Shown: positions 1-10,190 of the stretch, piece after piece
How the letters are laid out: each line of letters starts with the position of its first letter
How positions within the stretch are numbered: position 1 is the stretch's first letter
NCBI GenBank assembly: GCA_022360175.1
Contig: JAKSDI010000065.1
Span: 1 to 59,089 of the forward strand
DNA from: Chitinophagales bacterium
GTDB taxonomy: Bacteria; Bacteroidota; Bacteroidia; Chitinophagales; Saprospiraceae
Direction of reading: 5' to 3'
Length of the DNA: 59,089 bases
Notes under the pieces: model-generated
Database searches by the model: none
The model's input: only the letters and a program-made list of their open reading frames with translations
Told to the model about the DNA's origin: nothing
Position numbers and translations under genes: made by a program

Positions 1-113
1 GCGTGCCGCCGTAGCTTTAGCGGAGGAGCAAGCTAAATGAGCGTTCTTCCAACAAAATATAAGCCGATTAGTGGTGGAATAAGTCCGATTAATAAATCCC
101 AAACAAGCTCTAA
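1..113. repeat. Half of a long palindromic repeat (MITE-like), cut by the window edge
   Basis: Positions 31-113 are an inverted copy of 45488-45570: by hand alignment 76 of 83 bases agree. The right end reads tcccaaacaagctctaa, the complement of the terminal repeat seen at the other family members. Bases 8-25 hold a small hairpin (ccgc...gcgg). The left half of the element lies outside the window. There is no ORF in it, so it is a non-coding repeat, probably mobilised in trans or spread as a hairpin. Confidence 0.75.
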
Positions 114-422
114 GTTTTAAGAATCGGTAGCTAATGAAAAAATTCACCTCACGTTGTGTTGGTTCTCAACACGCGTTGGCGTATTTTATAGTACTAAAAT
201 GCGCTTACTTTCTGTTTTCTGCAGATACTAAAGCTACTCGTCCAAGGTATTACTGTAATCGTATAAATTAAGGCGCTCTTCCTTCTAATCATGAAAACGA
301 TTTATACACTTTTAACTGACATCTACCTAATCATTGTATTACCAGCTCAAAAGGCTAACATGCCTCCCCTCTTTGAGCAAAAAATTAATTGTTCATTTTA
401 CTAGTTGTACAAATTGCAAACT
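114..422. other. Upstream region of the giant surface-protein gene
   Basis: No recognisable gene. It contains a 37-codon ATG ORF (291-404) whose start looks like a signal peptide (MKTIYTLLTDIYLIIVLP) and which is in frame with the giant gene that follows, separated from it only by the TAG at 402-404. No clear promoter box was found. The mini-ORF could be a leader, a former N-terminus cut off by a stop codon, or chance. Confidence 0.4.
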
Positions 423-3400
423 ATGACGAGTTACATTACCCTATTATTGCTACAATATTTTGCTGCTACTATTCCCAGCATTACAGCTCCCAACGACGCA
501 TCAACCCTAATGTCGGTTGATGCAGGCCCTGACATACTGATTTGTGAACCCGGAGAAACCGTAACTTTAGTAGCTACGACCTCCCCAGATGTGGTTTATT
601 TAGAATGGTCTCCCGCACAATTTTTGGGAACACCTTTTTCTAATGCCACCTCTGCTACTGTGCCTACCACAACCACTTTCACCGTCACAGTAGGTACCCC
701 CTCTACTACGAACTTATTCGTCAATGGAGATTTTGCTGACGATGACTTTGACAGTTATTTTACTACTCAGTATAATCCTGACGGACAGGGGACGAATGTT
801 GACCAAGGGCCTCTCACAGAGCCTGCTCAATTAGCAATCTCAAACGATGCCAATAGTCAAAACACCGACTTTATAAACTTTCCGGACCTGACAGGTGAAG
901 GGAATATGCTCGTAGTCAATGGGCATATTCAAGGGCTTCAAAATATTTTATGCCAAACAATTCCTGTTGTTCCTGGTAGCCACTACCAATTAACTGCCTA
1001 TGCAGCAACCGTAGTGGACAGAGCACCACCATTCATTAGGGCAACCATTAATAATATAGCAGTAGGACAAGCTATGATTCCTATTGGCCCAGGAGTATGG
1101 CAACCAATTACCGGAGTATGGTCATCTGGTGCTAGTACAAGCGCTACTATATGTTTTCAGGATTTAAATACAGAATGGAATGGTAATGACTTTGTTATGG
1201 ACAACATTACCTTCAGCCCACTAATCATGGACTTTGACCAGGTCACCGTTTCTGTTATGCCGCTAGATGCTTCTATCAGCTTGCCTGACTCTATGTGCGT
1301 AACAGAATTTCCTCTTAATCTAGATGACTATCTGGAACCATCCGCTGATGTTGGAGGTTTTTGGTATGTTAATGGTGATCCAAGCTTTGATTTTAATCCT
1401 TTAACATTAGGAGAAGGCGTACATACCGTTACTTATTCCGTTGAGGTTTTCCCTTGTATGGAAGAATCTTCTGAAACGATTGTAGTAACCCCGCCTCCTA
1501 ATGCCGATTGGATAGGGCCAGAGATGGTCTGTGATTCTGATGATCCCATCGATATGGATGATTGGCTGACAGATAATGCAGAACCTGATGGCACCTGGAA
1601 TATCAATGGCCTCCCTGCTACCGAATTTGATCCCGGAGATTTGGGGGTAGGTTTGCATGAAGTAATATACACTGCCGGAGATATTGCTACTGGCTGTACC
1701 AATGATGCCATAGATACGATAGAGGTACTTCCCCAACCTATTGCCAGTTGGGATGTTCCTGCTCCTTTATGTGCAGATGATGAACCTTTAATTTTGGATA
1801 GCTTACTTAATCCAGAAGCCACAACAGGTGGTACCTGGATAGTCAATGGCATAGATACTGCCATCATATATCCTGGCGATTTAAACCCTGCCGAGTATGT
1901 TGTTAGTTATACTGTAAGTAATCCTGTCTGTGATAGTACACAAATAGATACTATCCTGGTGGTAGGAGCACTTTCTTCTGCAATTTCCTTACCAGCAGAT
2001 AGCTTCTGTGTAGGAGATATTGCTACCCTCAATTTTGATGGCACCAGCAATGATACGACTATCTTCCATTGGGATTTCGATGGCATCGTTGCTACTCCTG
2101 ATACAGGTATGGGCCCTCTTTCTTTAGATTTTTCCACTGCTGGCAATTATAACATCAGCTTGTGGCTGGAAGAAGCCTCCTGTACTTCAGATACTAGTAT
2201 CCTGACTGTTGACGTGATTCCTCCATTAGCTACTCCTATGCCAGAATGTACTGTGCTGGGCAATTCCAGCCTTTCTTTTTCATGGCCATCCATACCTGGT
2301 GCAGATAGTTATTCAGTAGATGTAATAAGCGGTCAAAGTGGTAGTACTCCCAATGATACTACCTACACTCTTACAGGACTTTCACCTGGCGAATCTGTAC
2401 AAATAGTTGTTACTGCGACCGGTAATATGCCTTGCCCGGCAGTAATGAGTGATACTATAAGTTGTGCAACACTGGATTGTACTCCTCCTCTGGTTGAAAT
2501 TGACTCTATTGCTCCAATATGCTTCGATGCAGCCACATTAATGCCTTTTACACTTAACGTTACAACAGCTCCTACCGGAGGCATAGGTGCATGGTCAGGC
2601 TTGGGAATTACGGATACCAATACAGGCGTATTTGATCCTATTGAAGCAGGAATAGGCACTCATGTAATTACCTATACTTATGAAGTAGATAATTGTACAG
2701 GCATGGATACCATCCATATCAATCTGCTCCCGATACCTCAGGCAAGTTTTAACTTAATAGACAGTGTTTGTATTAATGATACTATTGGCATCCAATTTAC
2801 AGGAGTGACAAACACTGGCAGTCCTATTTTTAACTGGAATTTTGATGGAGGAGATAACCTGGATGCACCAGAGAGTACGATTCAAAATGTGAGCTGGAAT
2901 ACAGATGGAGAGAAAATCATTAGTCTACAGATAACAGAAAATGGGTGTACCTCCCCTATTTATCGTGATACAATCACCGTAGTAGCACCATTAGCCCCCC
3001 CTGTTATAGAATGTGCTACCACAGAAAATACTGTCAACTTTTTCTGGAATGCTCAGGAAGATGTTAGTAGTTATACAGTTGTTGTCATTAATGGCCCAAC
3101 AGGGGTTATGACTTCTGATACCAGCTATTTCTTTGATAATTTAATGCCTGAAGATACTGTAGGCATACAAGTTATTTCTCATAGTGCTACTGCTTGTCCG
3201 GATATTGTCACTGAACAATCTTGTATAGCAGCCGCCTGTCCTGAAATAACAGTTAGTATTGACCCCGTGGCAGATATATGTCTAGTGGGAATGGATGCAC
3301 CATTTCCTCTTGTAGCTACTGTTTCTGATGGAGACAACACAGGATCTTTCCAATGGTCAGGTACAGGAATCACCGATGCGGCTAATGGCATTTTCTCACC

Positions 3401-6400
3401 CCAGGATGCTAACATTGGCGATAATAATATATCCTTAATCTACCAACGTGGAAGCTGCTTTTATAATGCTTCTATCCAAATTGCTGTTTACAATACCCCT
3501 ACAGCCGTTTTCGCAGCAACTCCTGATACAATTTGTGTGCTCAATGAAACTACTATTTCCTATGAAGGGAATGCTTCTAGTTCAGCTACCTACAATTGGG
3601 ATTGGGGGACTGCTAATGCGGTACCAGGCACAGGCCAGGGTCCACATCAGGTATCATGGCCACAAGCAGGTACTCATACTATTAGTTTGTGGGTAAGTGA
3701 AAATGGATGTGTTTCTGACACACTTTCTCAAGAAATAGTAGTAGAACCTACACTCGAAGCCATTGCAGTTAACTGCGAAGCTACTTATTCCAGTGTATTA
3801 TTCAGCTGGAGCCCCGTAGCTAATGTGGATTCATTTGTCGTACAGACAATTAATGGTGGACCAGCCGGTAATATGCTAAGTGATACTTCCTATCTGATAG
3901 ATGGATTACAGGCAGAACAAGAGGTAAGTATCTCTATAGAAGCTTTTAGCAGCAATAGCTGTCCTAATTATCAGATTGAAGAAAGCTGTACAACTTTAGC
4001 CTGTCCTGATGTCATTTTAGAGGTTGATGATTTATCAGCGCAATGCTATGATAATATTTCAGATACCCTGGCAATTAGTTATACCCTTTCGGGGAATCAA
4101 AATAGCGGTACACTTAGTTGGAGTGGTGCTGGAGTTATTGATCCTGATACCGCACTTTGGGTGACAGATGCCAGTCAGGTAGGCCAGAACAATTTACTCA
4201 TAGCAACCTGGGTAGATGATGTCTGTACGGTAAGTGATACCATTACCATTGAACTCAATGCAACACCTGTTGCTGCCTTCAATGCAGATGCTATCATTTG
4301 CGAAATAGATACTGCTAATGTCTCCTTTACAGGAACGATTAATACAGCTACCCCTACATTCAATTGGGATTTTGATGGAGGCACAATCATCACTGGTACT
4401 GGTGAAGGCCCTTACCAAATAGAATGGGATGCTCCTGGCGATTATACGATCAGCCTATTTGTAGAGGAAAATGGATGTGTTTCTGATACAGTAGATACGA
4501 TCATTAATGTAGAGCCTGTACTAGAAGAAGTACAGATCAACTGCCAGGTGACTACCACCTCTGTTACTTTCATATGGAATACCATCTCGAATGCATCATC
4601 CTATCAGGTAGACGTATTAAGTGCCCATACCGGTACGATGACATCTGATACCAGCTATTTAGTTGAAAATCTTGATCCGGATGAAGCGGTTGACATTCAA
4701 GTAACCGCAATTAGCAGCAATAGCTGTCCTTCTGTAAGTGTTCAACAAAGCTGTGCTGCCAGCAATTGCCCTCCTGTTACCGTAGACATTCAAGCAATTG
4801 CCGATCATTGCTATTCAGGAGTGGCTGATACTATTCCATTGCAAGCTCAATTATCTGGCGACAATGGAAATGGTATGCTTGTTTGGAGTGGTGCCGGAAT
4901 TTTTGATGCTACACAAGGGCTTTGGGAAACAGACATCTCTCAAGCGAACCAATCTAATGAGGTTATTGCGACTTGGATAGATGGTGTATGTGTTGTTGCT
5001 GATACAGCCTATTTCAACCTATACGAAACGCCTATTGCTGATTTCGTAGCACCTGATACCATATGCATAATAGACACGGCATTAATAAGCTATACTGGAA
5101 GCCCGGCTAGTGTTGATTCTTATAATTGGAACTTCGATGGTGCTACAATTATTAGTGGCACAGATGCTGGCCCCTATCAATTACAGTGGAATGCAGTAGG
5201 CAATTATACCATAGAGGCATGGGTAGAACATAATGGCTGTCCATCAGATACGGTATCCATGTCCGTCCAGGTTGATCCTACTCTAGAACCTATTGTAGCA
5301 AATTGTGATGCCGATTACTCTTCTGTACTTATTACCTGGGACCCAATAGCTAATGCTACTGGCTATATTGTAACACCGGCTTCAGGAACGCCCACCGGCA
5401 CAATGCTTGCTGATACTGCTTATCTAATTGAAAACTTATTGCCGGAAACTACTATTGAAATAGAAATAAGTGCTTTAAGTGCAAATGCTTGTCCTAACAT
5501 TAGTACTATTGTTAATTGTACTACGCTGCCTTGTCCTGACTTAACTTTAGATATCCAGCTTCCTACTCAACAGTGTATTGGAGCACAAGCTGATACTATT
5601 GACCTTCAACTTAATATTATCGGTGACCCAAGCAATGGTGATCTAAACTGGCAAGGTGATGGTATTATCAATCCTGACACAGGGCTTTGGGTAACTAATC
5701 TTAGCCAGGTAGGTCCAAATAATCAGGTGATTGTCACCTGGACGGAAGATGTATGCGTTGTAAGCGATACTTTAATTTTTGATCTTTATGAAATTCCATC
5801 TGCTGCCTTCAGCATTGATCCTAACATTTGTGTACAGGATGAAGCGACGGCAACATATACAGGTAATGCATCATCTTCAGCTACCTACAACTGGGATTTT
5901 GATGGTGCTACTGTTGTTAGTGGCACAGGTGAAGGCCCTTATCAACTACAATGGGGTACTGCTGGTACTTACACGATCAGTTTAGAAGTGATTGAAAATG
6001 GTTGTGTTTCTGAAACGGTACAGGAGAATATAATAGTTGACCCAACACTTTCTCCTTTGAATATAGATTGCGAAGCTTTCCTCGAATCAGTAATATTTAC
6101 CTGGACTTCTGTTGATAATGCTACAGGCTATGAGGTAGAAGTACTCAATGGTTTGCCTGATGGAACTTTCTTGAATGATACGACTTATCAAGTAGGAAAC
6201 TTAATGCCAAACCAAATGGCGAGTATCATAGTCACTGCTACGAGCAACAATACTTGCCCTGATGTGATGGCAGAGGCGAGCTGCATTACGAGCGAGTGCC
6301 CTAATGTGTTAGTAGATTTAGAAGCGACTCCCGCAATATGCCAGGGAGAAGATTCTCAATTGACAATTAGCTTTGCTGGTGATGAAAGTGGCCCTTACAA

Positions 6401-7889
6401 TATTACTTATACAGTAGGAGGAATGTCTGTTACTTTAAATAATGTTACGGCAGATCAGGTCATTCCATTTACACTGGATATTACGACCAACTTTGCTATT
6501 ACAAATATTGAAAACCTAGGAGCTCCTGCTTGTACGGTAAACCTACCACCGGCAACTAGTACGACTGTAGATGTTCCGGTTAGTGCAGGTACATATTCAG
6601 GTCCTGTTACTGTGTGTAGTCGTACAGATACGATCATTCAATTATCAGATTTACTGGAAGACGAAACAGCAGGAGGTAGCTGGACTTATCTGAATGGCCC
6701 TACACTGGAAGCGGGTAGTTTTGATATGAATGCTGGTACTTTCAATCCCCAACTACAAACGCCAGGTATTTATACCTTCCAATATTTGGTGGCAGGCCCA
6801 GGTACTTGTCCGGATGCCTCTACTCAGGTGCAGGTTATTATAGAAGAACGGCCTAGTGCCGATCCGGGTGATGCTACAACACTTAGTTGTGCTCAAAATG
6901 AGGCAATACTTGGAGGCCCAGGTACTAGCCAGGGAGCAAATATTATTTATAGCTGGACCAGTGCTAATGGATTCCCTATTAGCAATCCTACTGCAGCAAA
7001 TATTACAGTTTCTCAACCAGACACATATACACTATTAGTTAGCAATACATCTAATAACTGTACAGAAAGTGCTTCCGTTATAGTTGATCTTGATGAAAGC
7101 TTCTTACTACCTTTCGGTAGCCTTACAGATATTAGTTGTTTTGCAGCTAATGATGGTACAATTTCTATTGATTCTGTGGATGGAGGTACTCCTCCTTATC
7201 TATACGGAATCAACGATGGACCATTGAGCAGTAGTCCTCTTTTCTCCAATCTGACACCAGGAAATTATGAGATTATGGTAGAAGATGCCGCTGGTTGTCA
7301 ATCTACTATTAGTTTTGATTTGCTGGAGCCAGGAGAATTGACAGCTCAACTATCTACCAATTTTGAAGGTAGTGACAACGAAATCGTTTTAGGAGAAAGC
7401 CTTACGCTTACTGCAAATGTCAGTGTACCAGAAAGTGAAATTGACGCTATTATCTGGCAACCTGATACACTTGCTTGTGATTCTTGCTTTACAACTACCG
7501 TGACGCCTACTCAAAGTACGCTGTTTTCCATTACAGTAATAGACGCTAATGGTTGTAGTGCTTTTGATGAGTTATCTGTAATTGTTCGCAAAGATGAAGG
7601 TATTTATATCCCAAATATTTTCTCTCCTAACGGGGATGGCAGAAATGATTTATTTACCATTTATACAGGAGTACAGGTAAGTAAAATCATTTCCTTCCAC
7701 ATATTCGACCGCTGGGGTGAGCAGGTACACTATCGGGACAATAGCCCTCCCAATGATCCAACACTTGCCTGGGATGGAACCTTCAAAGGAAGCCTTCTTA
7801 ACCCTAATGTGTTTGTATACTTTGCAGAAGTAGAATTGGTAGATGGCTCTACAGTAACGGTAAGTGGAGAAGTCCTCTTAATGAGATGA
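423..7889 (+). CDS. Giant secreted multidomain protein with T9SS type B C-terminal sorting domain
   Basis: About 2488 residues, predicted to be exported and attached to the cell surface. The start chosen is ATG 423, giving a hydrophobic signal (TSYITLLLLQYFAATIPS); TTG 405, directly after an in-frame TAG, would add a lysine-containing n-region. Order: Ig-like strand region, a ~170-residue carbohydrate-binding-like domain (about 95-267, starting NLFVNGDF), three ~77-residue Ig-like domains (about 280-520), then six tandem modules of about 255 residues (523-1960), each a PKD-like domain (YNWDFDG, SDT), an FN3-like domain (FSW, SDTSYL, CP) and an Ig-like domain (LxWSGAGI). One SprB-type repeat follows near 2240, and the CHU_C/type B CTD closes it (IPNIFSPNGDGRNDLF, FDRWG, last ~95 residues). 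Type B proteins are carried by the type IX secretion system in Bacteroidota. Ligand unknown; an adhesin or matrix role is inference. It ends at a bidirectional terminator. Confidence 0.93.
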   Translation: MTSYITLLLLQYFAATIPSITAPNDASTLMSVDAGPDILICEPGETVTLVATTSPDVVYLEWSPAQFLGTPFSNATSATVPTTTTFTVTVGTPSTTNLFVNGDFADDDFDSYFTTQYNPDGQGTNVDQGPLTEPAQLAISNDANSQNTDFINFPDLTGEGNMLVVNGHIQGLQNILCQTIPVVPGSHYQLTAYAATVVDRAPPFIRATINNIAVGQAMIPIGPGVWQPITGVWSSGASTSATICFQDLNTEWNGNDFVMDNITFSPLIMDFDQVTVSVMPLDASISLPDSMCVTEFPLNLDDYLEPSADVGGFWYVNGDPSFDFNPLTLGEGVHTVTYSVEVFPCMEESSETIVVTPPPNADWIGPEMVCDSDDPIDMDDWLTDNAEPDGTWNINGLPATEFDPGDLGVGLHEVIYTAGDIATGCTNDAIDTIEVLPQPIASWDVPAPLCADDEPLILDSLLNPEATTGGTWIVNGIDTAIIYPGDLNPAEYVVSYTVSNPVCDSTQIDTILVVGALSSAISLPADSFCVGDIATLNFDGTSNDTTIFHWDFDGIVATPDTGMGPLSLDFSTAGNYNISLWLEEASCTSDTSILTVDVIPPLATPMPECTVLGNSSLSFSWPSIPGADSYSVDVISGQSGSTPNDTTYTLTGLSPGESVQIVVTATGNMPCPAVMSDTISCATLDCTPPLVEIDSIAPICFDAATLMPFTLNVTTAPTGGIGAWSGLGITDTNTGVFDPIEAGIGTHVITYTYEVDNCTGMDTIHINLLPIPQASFNLIDSVCINDTIGIQFTGVTNTGSPIFNWNFDGGDNLDAPESTIQNVSWNTDGEKIISLQITENGCTSPIYRDTITVVAPLAPPVIECATTENTVNFFWNAQEDVSSYTVVVINGPTGVMTSDTSYFFDNLMPEDTVGIQVISHSATACPDIVTEQSCIAAACPEITVSIDPVADICLVGMDAPFPLVATVSDGDNTGSFQWSGTGITDAANGIFSPQDANIGDNNISLIYQRGSCFYNASIQIAVYNTPTAVFAATPDTICVLNETTISYEGNASSSATYNWDWGTANAVPGTGQGPHQVSWPQAGTHTISLWVSENGCVSDTLSQEIVVEPTLEAIAVNCEATYSSVLFSWSPVANVDSFVVQTINGGPAGNMLSDTSYLIDGLQAEQEVSISIEAFSSNSCPNYQIEESCTTLACPDVILEVDDLSAQCYDNISDTLAISYTLSGNQNSGTLSWSGAGVIDPDTALWVTDASQVGQNNLLIATWVDDVCTVSDTITIELNATPVAAFNADAIICEIDTANVSFTGTINTATPTFNWDFDGGTIITGTGEGPYQIEWDAPGDYTISLFVEENGCVSDTVDTIINVEPVLEEVQINCQVTTTSVTFIWNTISNASSYQVDVLSAHTGTMTSDTSYLVENLDPDEAVDIQVTAISSNSCPSVSVQQSCAASNCPPVTVDIQAIADHCYSGVADTIPLQAQLSGDNGNGMLVWSGAGIFDATQGLWETDISQANQSNEVIATWIDGVCVVADTAYFNLYETPIADFVAPDTICIIDTALISYTGSPASVDSYNWNFDGATIISGTDAGPYQLQWNAVGNYTIEAWVEHNGCPSDTVSMSVQVDPTLEPIVANCDADYSSVLITWDPIANATGYIVTPASGTPTGTMLADTAYLIENLLPETTIEIEISALSANACPNISTIVNCTTLPCPDLTLDIQLPTQQCIGAQADTIDLQLNIIGDPSNGDLNWQGDGIINPDTGLWVTNLSQVGPNNQVIVTWTEDVCVVSDTLIFDLYEIPSAAFSIDPNICVQDEATATYTGNASSSATYNWDFDGATVVSGTGEGPYQLQWGTAGTYTISLEVIENGCVSETVQENIIVDPTLSPLNIDCEAFLESVIFTWTSVDNATGYEVEVLNGLPDGTFLNDTTYQVGNLMPNQMASIIVTATSNNTCPDVMAEASCITSECPNVLVDLEATPAICQGEDSQLTISFAGDESGPYNITYTVGGMSVTLNNVTADQVIPFTLDITTNFAITNIENLGAPACTVNLPPATSTTVDVPVSAGTYSGPVTVCSRTDTIIQLSDLLEDETAGGSWTYLNGPTLEAGSFDMNAGTFNPQLQTPGIYTFQYLVAGPGTCPDASTQVQVIIEERPSADPGDATTLSCAQNEAILGGPGTSQGANIIYSWTSANGFPISNPTAANITVSQPDTYTLLVSNTSNNCTESASVIVDLDESFLLPFGSLTDISCFAANDGTISIDSVDGGTPPYLYGINDGPLSSSPLFSNLTPGNYEIMVEDAAGCQSTISFDLLEPGELTAQLSTNFEGSDNEIVLGESLTLTANVSVPESEIDAIIWQPDTLACDSCFTTTVTPTQSTLFSITVIDANGCSAFDELSVIVRKDEGIYIPNIFSPNGDGRNDLFTIYTGVQVSKIISFHIFDRWGEQVHYRDNSPPNDPTLAWDGTFKGSLLNPNVFVYFAEVELVDGSTVTVSGEVLLMR

Positions 7890-7929
7890 TAGAATAGCAG
7901 GTTATACCAAATTCCTAGCTATGAAGTAA

Positions 7930-7967
7930 TAAAAAGGGAGCGATCCATCAATTCGCTCCCTTTTCTT
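7930..7967. terminator. Bidirectional rho-independent terminator
   Basis: A perfect stem, AAAAGGGAGCGA paired with TCGCTCCCTTTT, around a 9-base loop, with A/T runs on both sides. It lies between the convergent giant-protein and gntP genes and can serve both. Confidence 0.85.
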
Positions 7968-7985
7968 ATTGGTAGTGAGTTTATC

Positions 7986-9323
7986 TTAAAAAAGCCAATA
8001 GAGTACTACCGCGCATACAAAACCAGTAAGTGCCAATATGGTAATCATTAGCGTCCAGGAGCGAAAGGCTTGTTTTTCTGTCATACCTAAATATTGTTTC
8101 ACCAGCCAAAAGCCACTATCATTCACATGAGATAGGATGGATGCTCCAGAAGCAATCGCTACTACTATGGCTGCAAGTTCGCCGCTGCTCAATGTATTAC
8201 CACTACCCAATATCAGCGGAGCAGTCAGGCTAGCTCCTGTTATCATGGCAACAGTTGCAGAGCCCTGTGCTATACGAACCAGGCTTGAAGCAATAAAGGC
8301 AAAAGCAATGACAGGTAAACCTGCGCCTGCCATCGACTCTGCGATCAGTTCACCAGCACCTGTGTCTACCAGCATTTGCTTAAATACCCCACCAGCTCCA
8401 GTCAGTAAAATAATAGTTCCTGCTGGTGCCATAGATTTCGTGCTTACATCCAATAGCTCTTTGGTCGTATACCCTCCTCCTACTCCCAACACATACCAGG
8501 CGATCAGATTGGCAATGATTAAAGCAGAAAAAGGATGTCCTACAAATGTTATCAAAGGTATCAACGAGCTGCCTTTCGGCAAAAGTAAACCTGCATCCGT
8601 CAGGGTGCTTAGGAGAATCAATAAAATAGGGAGGGCTATAATACCTAAAATAGGCGCTATAGGCGGTAATTTATCAATAGGGGGTTCTGTTGTCAGGTCA
8701 GGAGCTTCCAGGTGAATTTTGCCTGCAATATATTTACCATATAGCAGTCCACTGATCAATACAGTGGGAATACCCGCCAGAAACCCTAACAATATTACCC
8801 AGCCTAGATTGGCACCCAGAATTTCAGCAACTGCTATCGGGCCAGGTGTTGGAGGGATAAAAGCATGTGTTACAGCCAAGCCCGCAAGTAAGGGTATTGC
8901 ATAAAGTAAAAGTGATTTACCTGATTGCTTTTGCAAAGCATAAACGACTGGAATCAAAATGATAAAAGCAACATCAAAAAAAACTGGTATGGCCACTACA
9001 AAGCCAGTAATAATCATCGACAAAGGTGCTCGTTCCTGCCCCATACTACGCAATAGGAAATGAGCAATAGCCTGTGCACCTCCGCACAATTCCAGTATAG
9101 CTCCAAACATAGCTCCGAGTCCTACTACTGTAGCAACAAAACCTAGTGTTCCTCCCATACCTGTTTGTATGCTCGAAATAATCGCATCTCCAGTTTGCCC
9201 AGCAATAAAGCCTGCAATAATACTTGCTATCAATAATGATATAAAAGCGGGAATTTTCAACCGGAGGATAAGAAATAATAGGATAAGAATGCCTGCTAGG
9301 GTGCCTACGACAGGTAAATACAT
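7986..9323 (-). CDS. gntP: Gluconate:H+ symporter, GntP family
   Basis: The 445-residue product is almost wholly hydrophobic with about 12 membrane segments, matching the usual GntP/GntT length. Recognisable segments include the N-terminal LRLKIPAFISLLIASI, the conserved AIPVFFDVAFIILIPVVYAL and the HAFIPPTPGPIAVAEILGA loop typical of GntP permeases. It should import gluconate or a related sugar acid with protons at the inner membrane. Gluconokinase lies upstream on the same strand, so uptake and phosphorylation are probably linked, though a 357-bp gap holding a palindromic repeat separates them. The substrate within the family is not certain; related members take fructuronate, idonate or glycerate. 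Confidence 0.9.
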   Translation of the reverse strand: MYLPVVGTLAGILILLFLILRLKIPAFISLLIASIIAGFIAGQTGDAIISSIQTGMGGTLGFVATVVGLGAMFGAILELCGGAQAIAHFLLRSMGQERAPLSMIITGFVVAIPVFFDVAFIILIPVVYALQKQSGKSLLLYAIPLLAGLAVTHAFIPPTPGPIAVAEILGANLGWVILLGFLAGIPTVLISGLLYGKYIAGKIHLEAPDLTTEPPIDKLPPIAPILGIIALPILLILLSTLTDAGLLLPKGSSLIPLITFVGHPFSALIIANLIAWYVLGVGGGYTTKELLDVSTKSMAPAGTIILLTGAGGVFKQMLVDTGAGELIAESMAGAGLPVIAFAFIASSLVRIAQGSATVAMITGASLTAPLILGSGNTLSSGELAAIVVAIASGASILSHVNDSGFWLVKQYLGMTEKQAFRSWTLMITILALTGFVCAVVLYWLF

Positions 9324-9338
9324 CTTAGGGTGTTTTAA

Positions 9339-9497
9339 GAAGTTGTTTCAAAATATCTCAATGTCCGCTAGAAATATCTTTTTATACTCCTCTTCGTTTT
9401 TTCATCACTCCCTAGCCCCACTACGAAGCTCAAAAAAAGCTCAATGAGTATAAAAACCTTATTCCAATCACCTCATTAGCCATTCTGAAACAACTTC
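9339..9497. repeat. Long imperfect palindromic repeat between gntK and gntP
   Basis: Outer 12-bp perfect inverted repeat GAAGTTGTTTCA (9339-9350) with TGAAACAACTTC (9486-9497); inner perfect 11-bp repeat tttttatactc (9379-9389) with gagtataaaaa (9446-9456). The arms are nearly equal in length, so the whole element could fold into one long hairpin. It carries no ORF and resembles the other palindromic elements of this window in design. It lies downstream of gntK and just upstream of gntP, where it could terminate or process the transcript. Confidence 0.7.
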
Positions 9498-9680
9498 ATA
9501 TTGTTTTAAAGAAACAACCTAAGATACAATTTCCTCAATAGGTCTTAATAATTCACAAAGGCTTTTAATCAGCTACGGTATGAGCATCGAGTGCTATGCT
9601 AGACATGAAAGAATAAGAGTATTTATAAAGACTTCAGAGAACTTGTTTACGATTAGGTAATGATTAAGCGAACATTTTTT

Positions 9681-10190
9681 TCAGGGTGTCAGTTCAGAAA
9701 TAACATAGGATACCACCTCTTCAATAGGTTTCGAAATATCTATCTGTATAGCATCTGAAGGTATCTCCAATGCATCAAACTGAGAACGCAACAAAGCAGG
9801 AGGCATAAAATGTCCCTTTCGTACTTCCATCCGCTTGCTAATCAGCTCAAAACTTCCTGATAAGAACACCCATTTCACACTAGCTGGTACTTCCTTTTCC
9901 AATAAATGACGATAAGATTCTTTTAGCGCAGAGCAGGCAATTATGAGAGCACCTCTTTCTTCTATATGATTAACAGAAAAAGCACGGATAGCTTCCAGCC
10001 AACCTTGACGATCTTCATCATTCAACGGTTGACCGGAAGCCATTTTATCAATATTTTCCAGGGGATGAAAATCATCTCCATCATAAAAAGGCCATTCTAA
10101 TTTTTCTGCTACAGCTCTTCCTATAGTAGATTTTCCGGAACCAGAGACTCCCATTACATATAAGACGGTAGCAGTATCCGGCCTTTGCAT
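9681..10190 (-). CDS. gntK: Gluconokinase
   Basis: A cytoplasmic kinase that phosphorylates gluconate to 6-phosphogluconate for the pentose phosphate or Entner-Doudoroff route. At 169 residues it has the normal GntK/IdnK length. The P-loop GVSGSGKST is at residues 14-22, followed by the family-specific FYDGDDFHPLENIDKMASGQPLND and the ACSALKESYR helix. Its ATG overlaps the fumC stop codon by one base (TAATG), so it is probably translationally coupled to fumarase. gntP follows downstream, giving the pathway context. Confidence 0.93.
   Translation of the reverse strand: MQRPDTATVLYVMGVSGSGKSTIGRAVAEKLEWPFYDGDDFHPLENIDKMASGQPLNDEDRQGWLEAIRAFSVNHIEERGALIIACSALKESYRHLLEKEVPASVKWVFLSGSFELISKRMEVRKGHFMPPALLRSQFDALEIPSDAIQIDISKPIEEVVSYVISELTP

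Noticed and set aside
1433-1867. 144-codon minus-strand frame
   Set aside because: Antisense of the repeat-rich giant gene; its Ser/Val-rich product has no signal or motif.
8137-8715. 192-codon open frame on the plus strand
   Set aside because: It lies wholly antisense to gntP, its product is low-complexity Ala/Ile/Pro without a motif, and the membrane permease on the other strand is certain.
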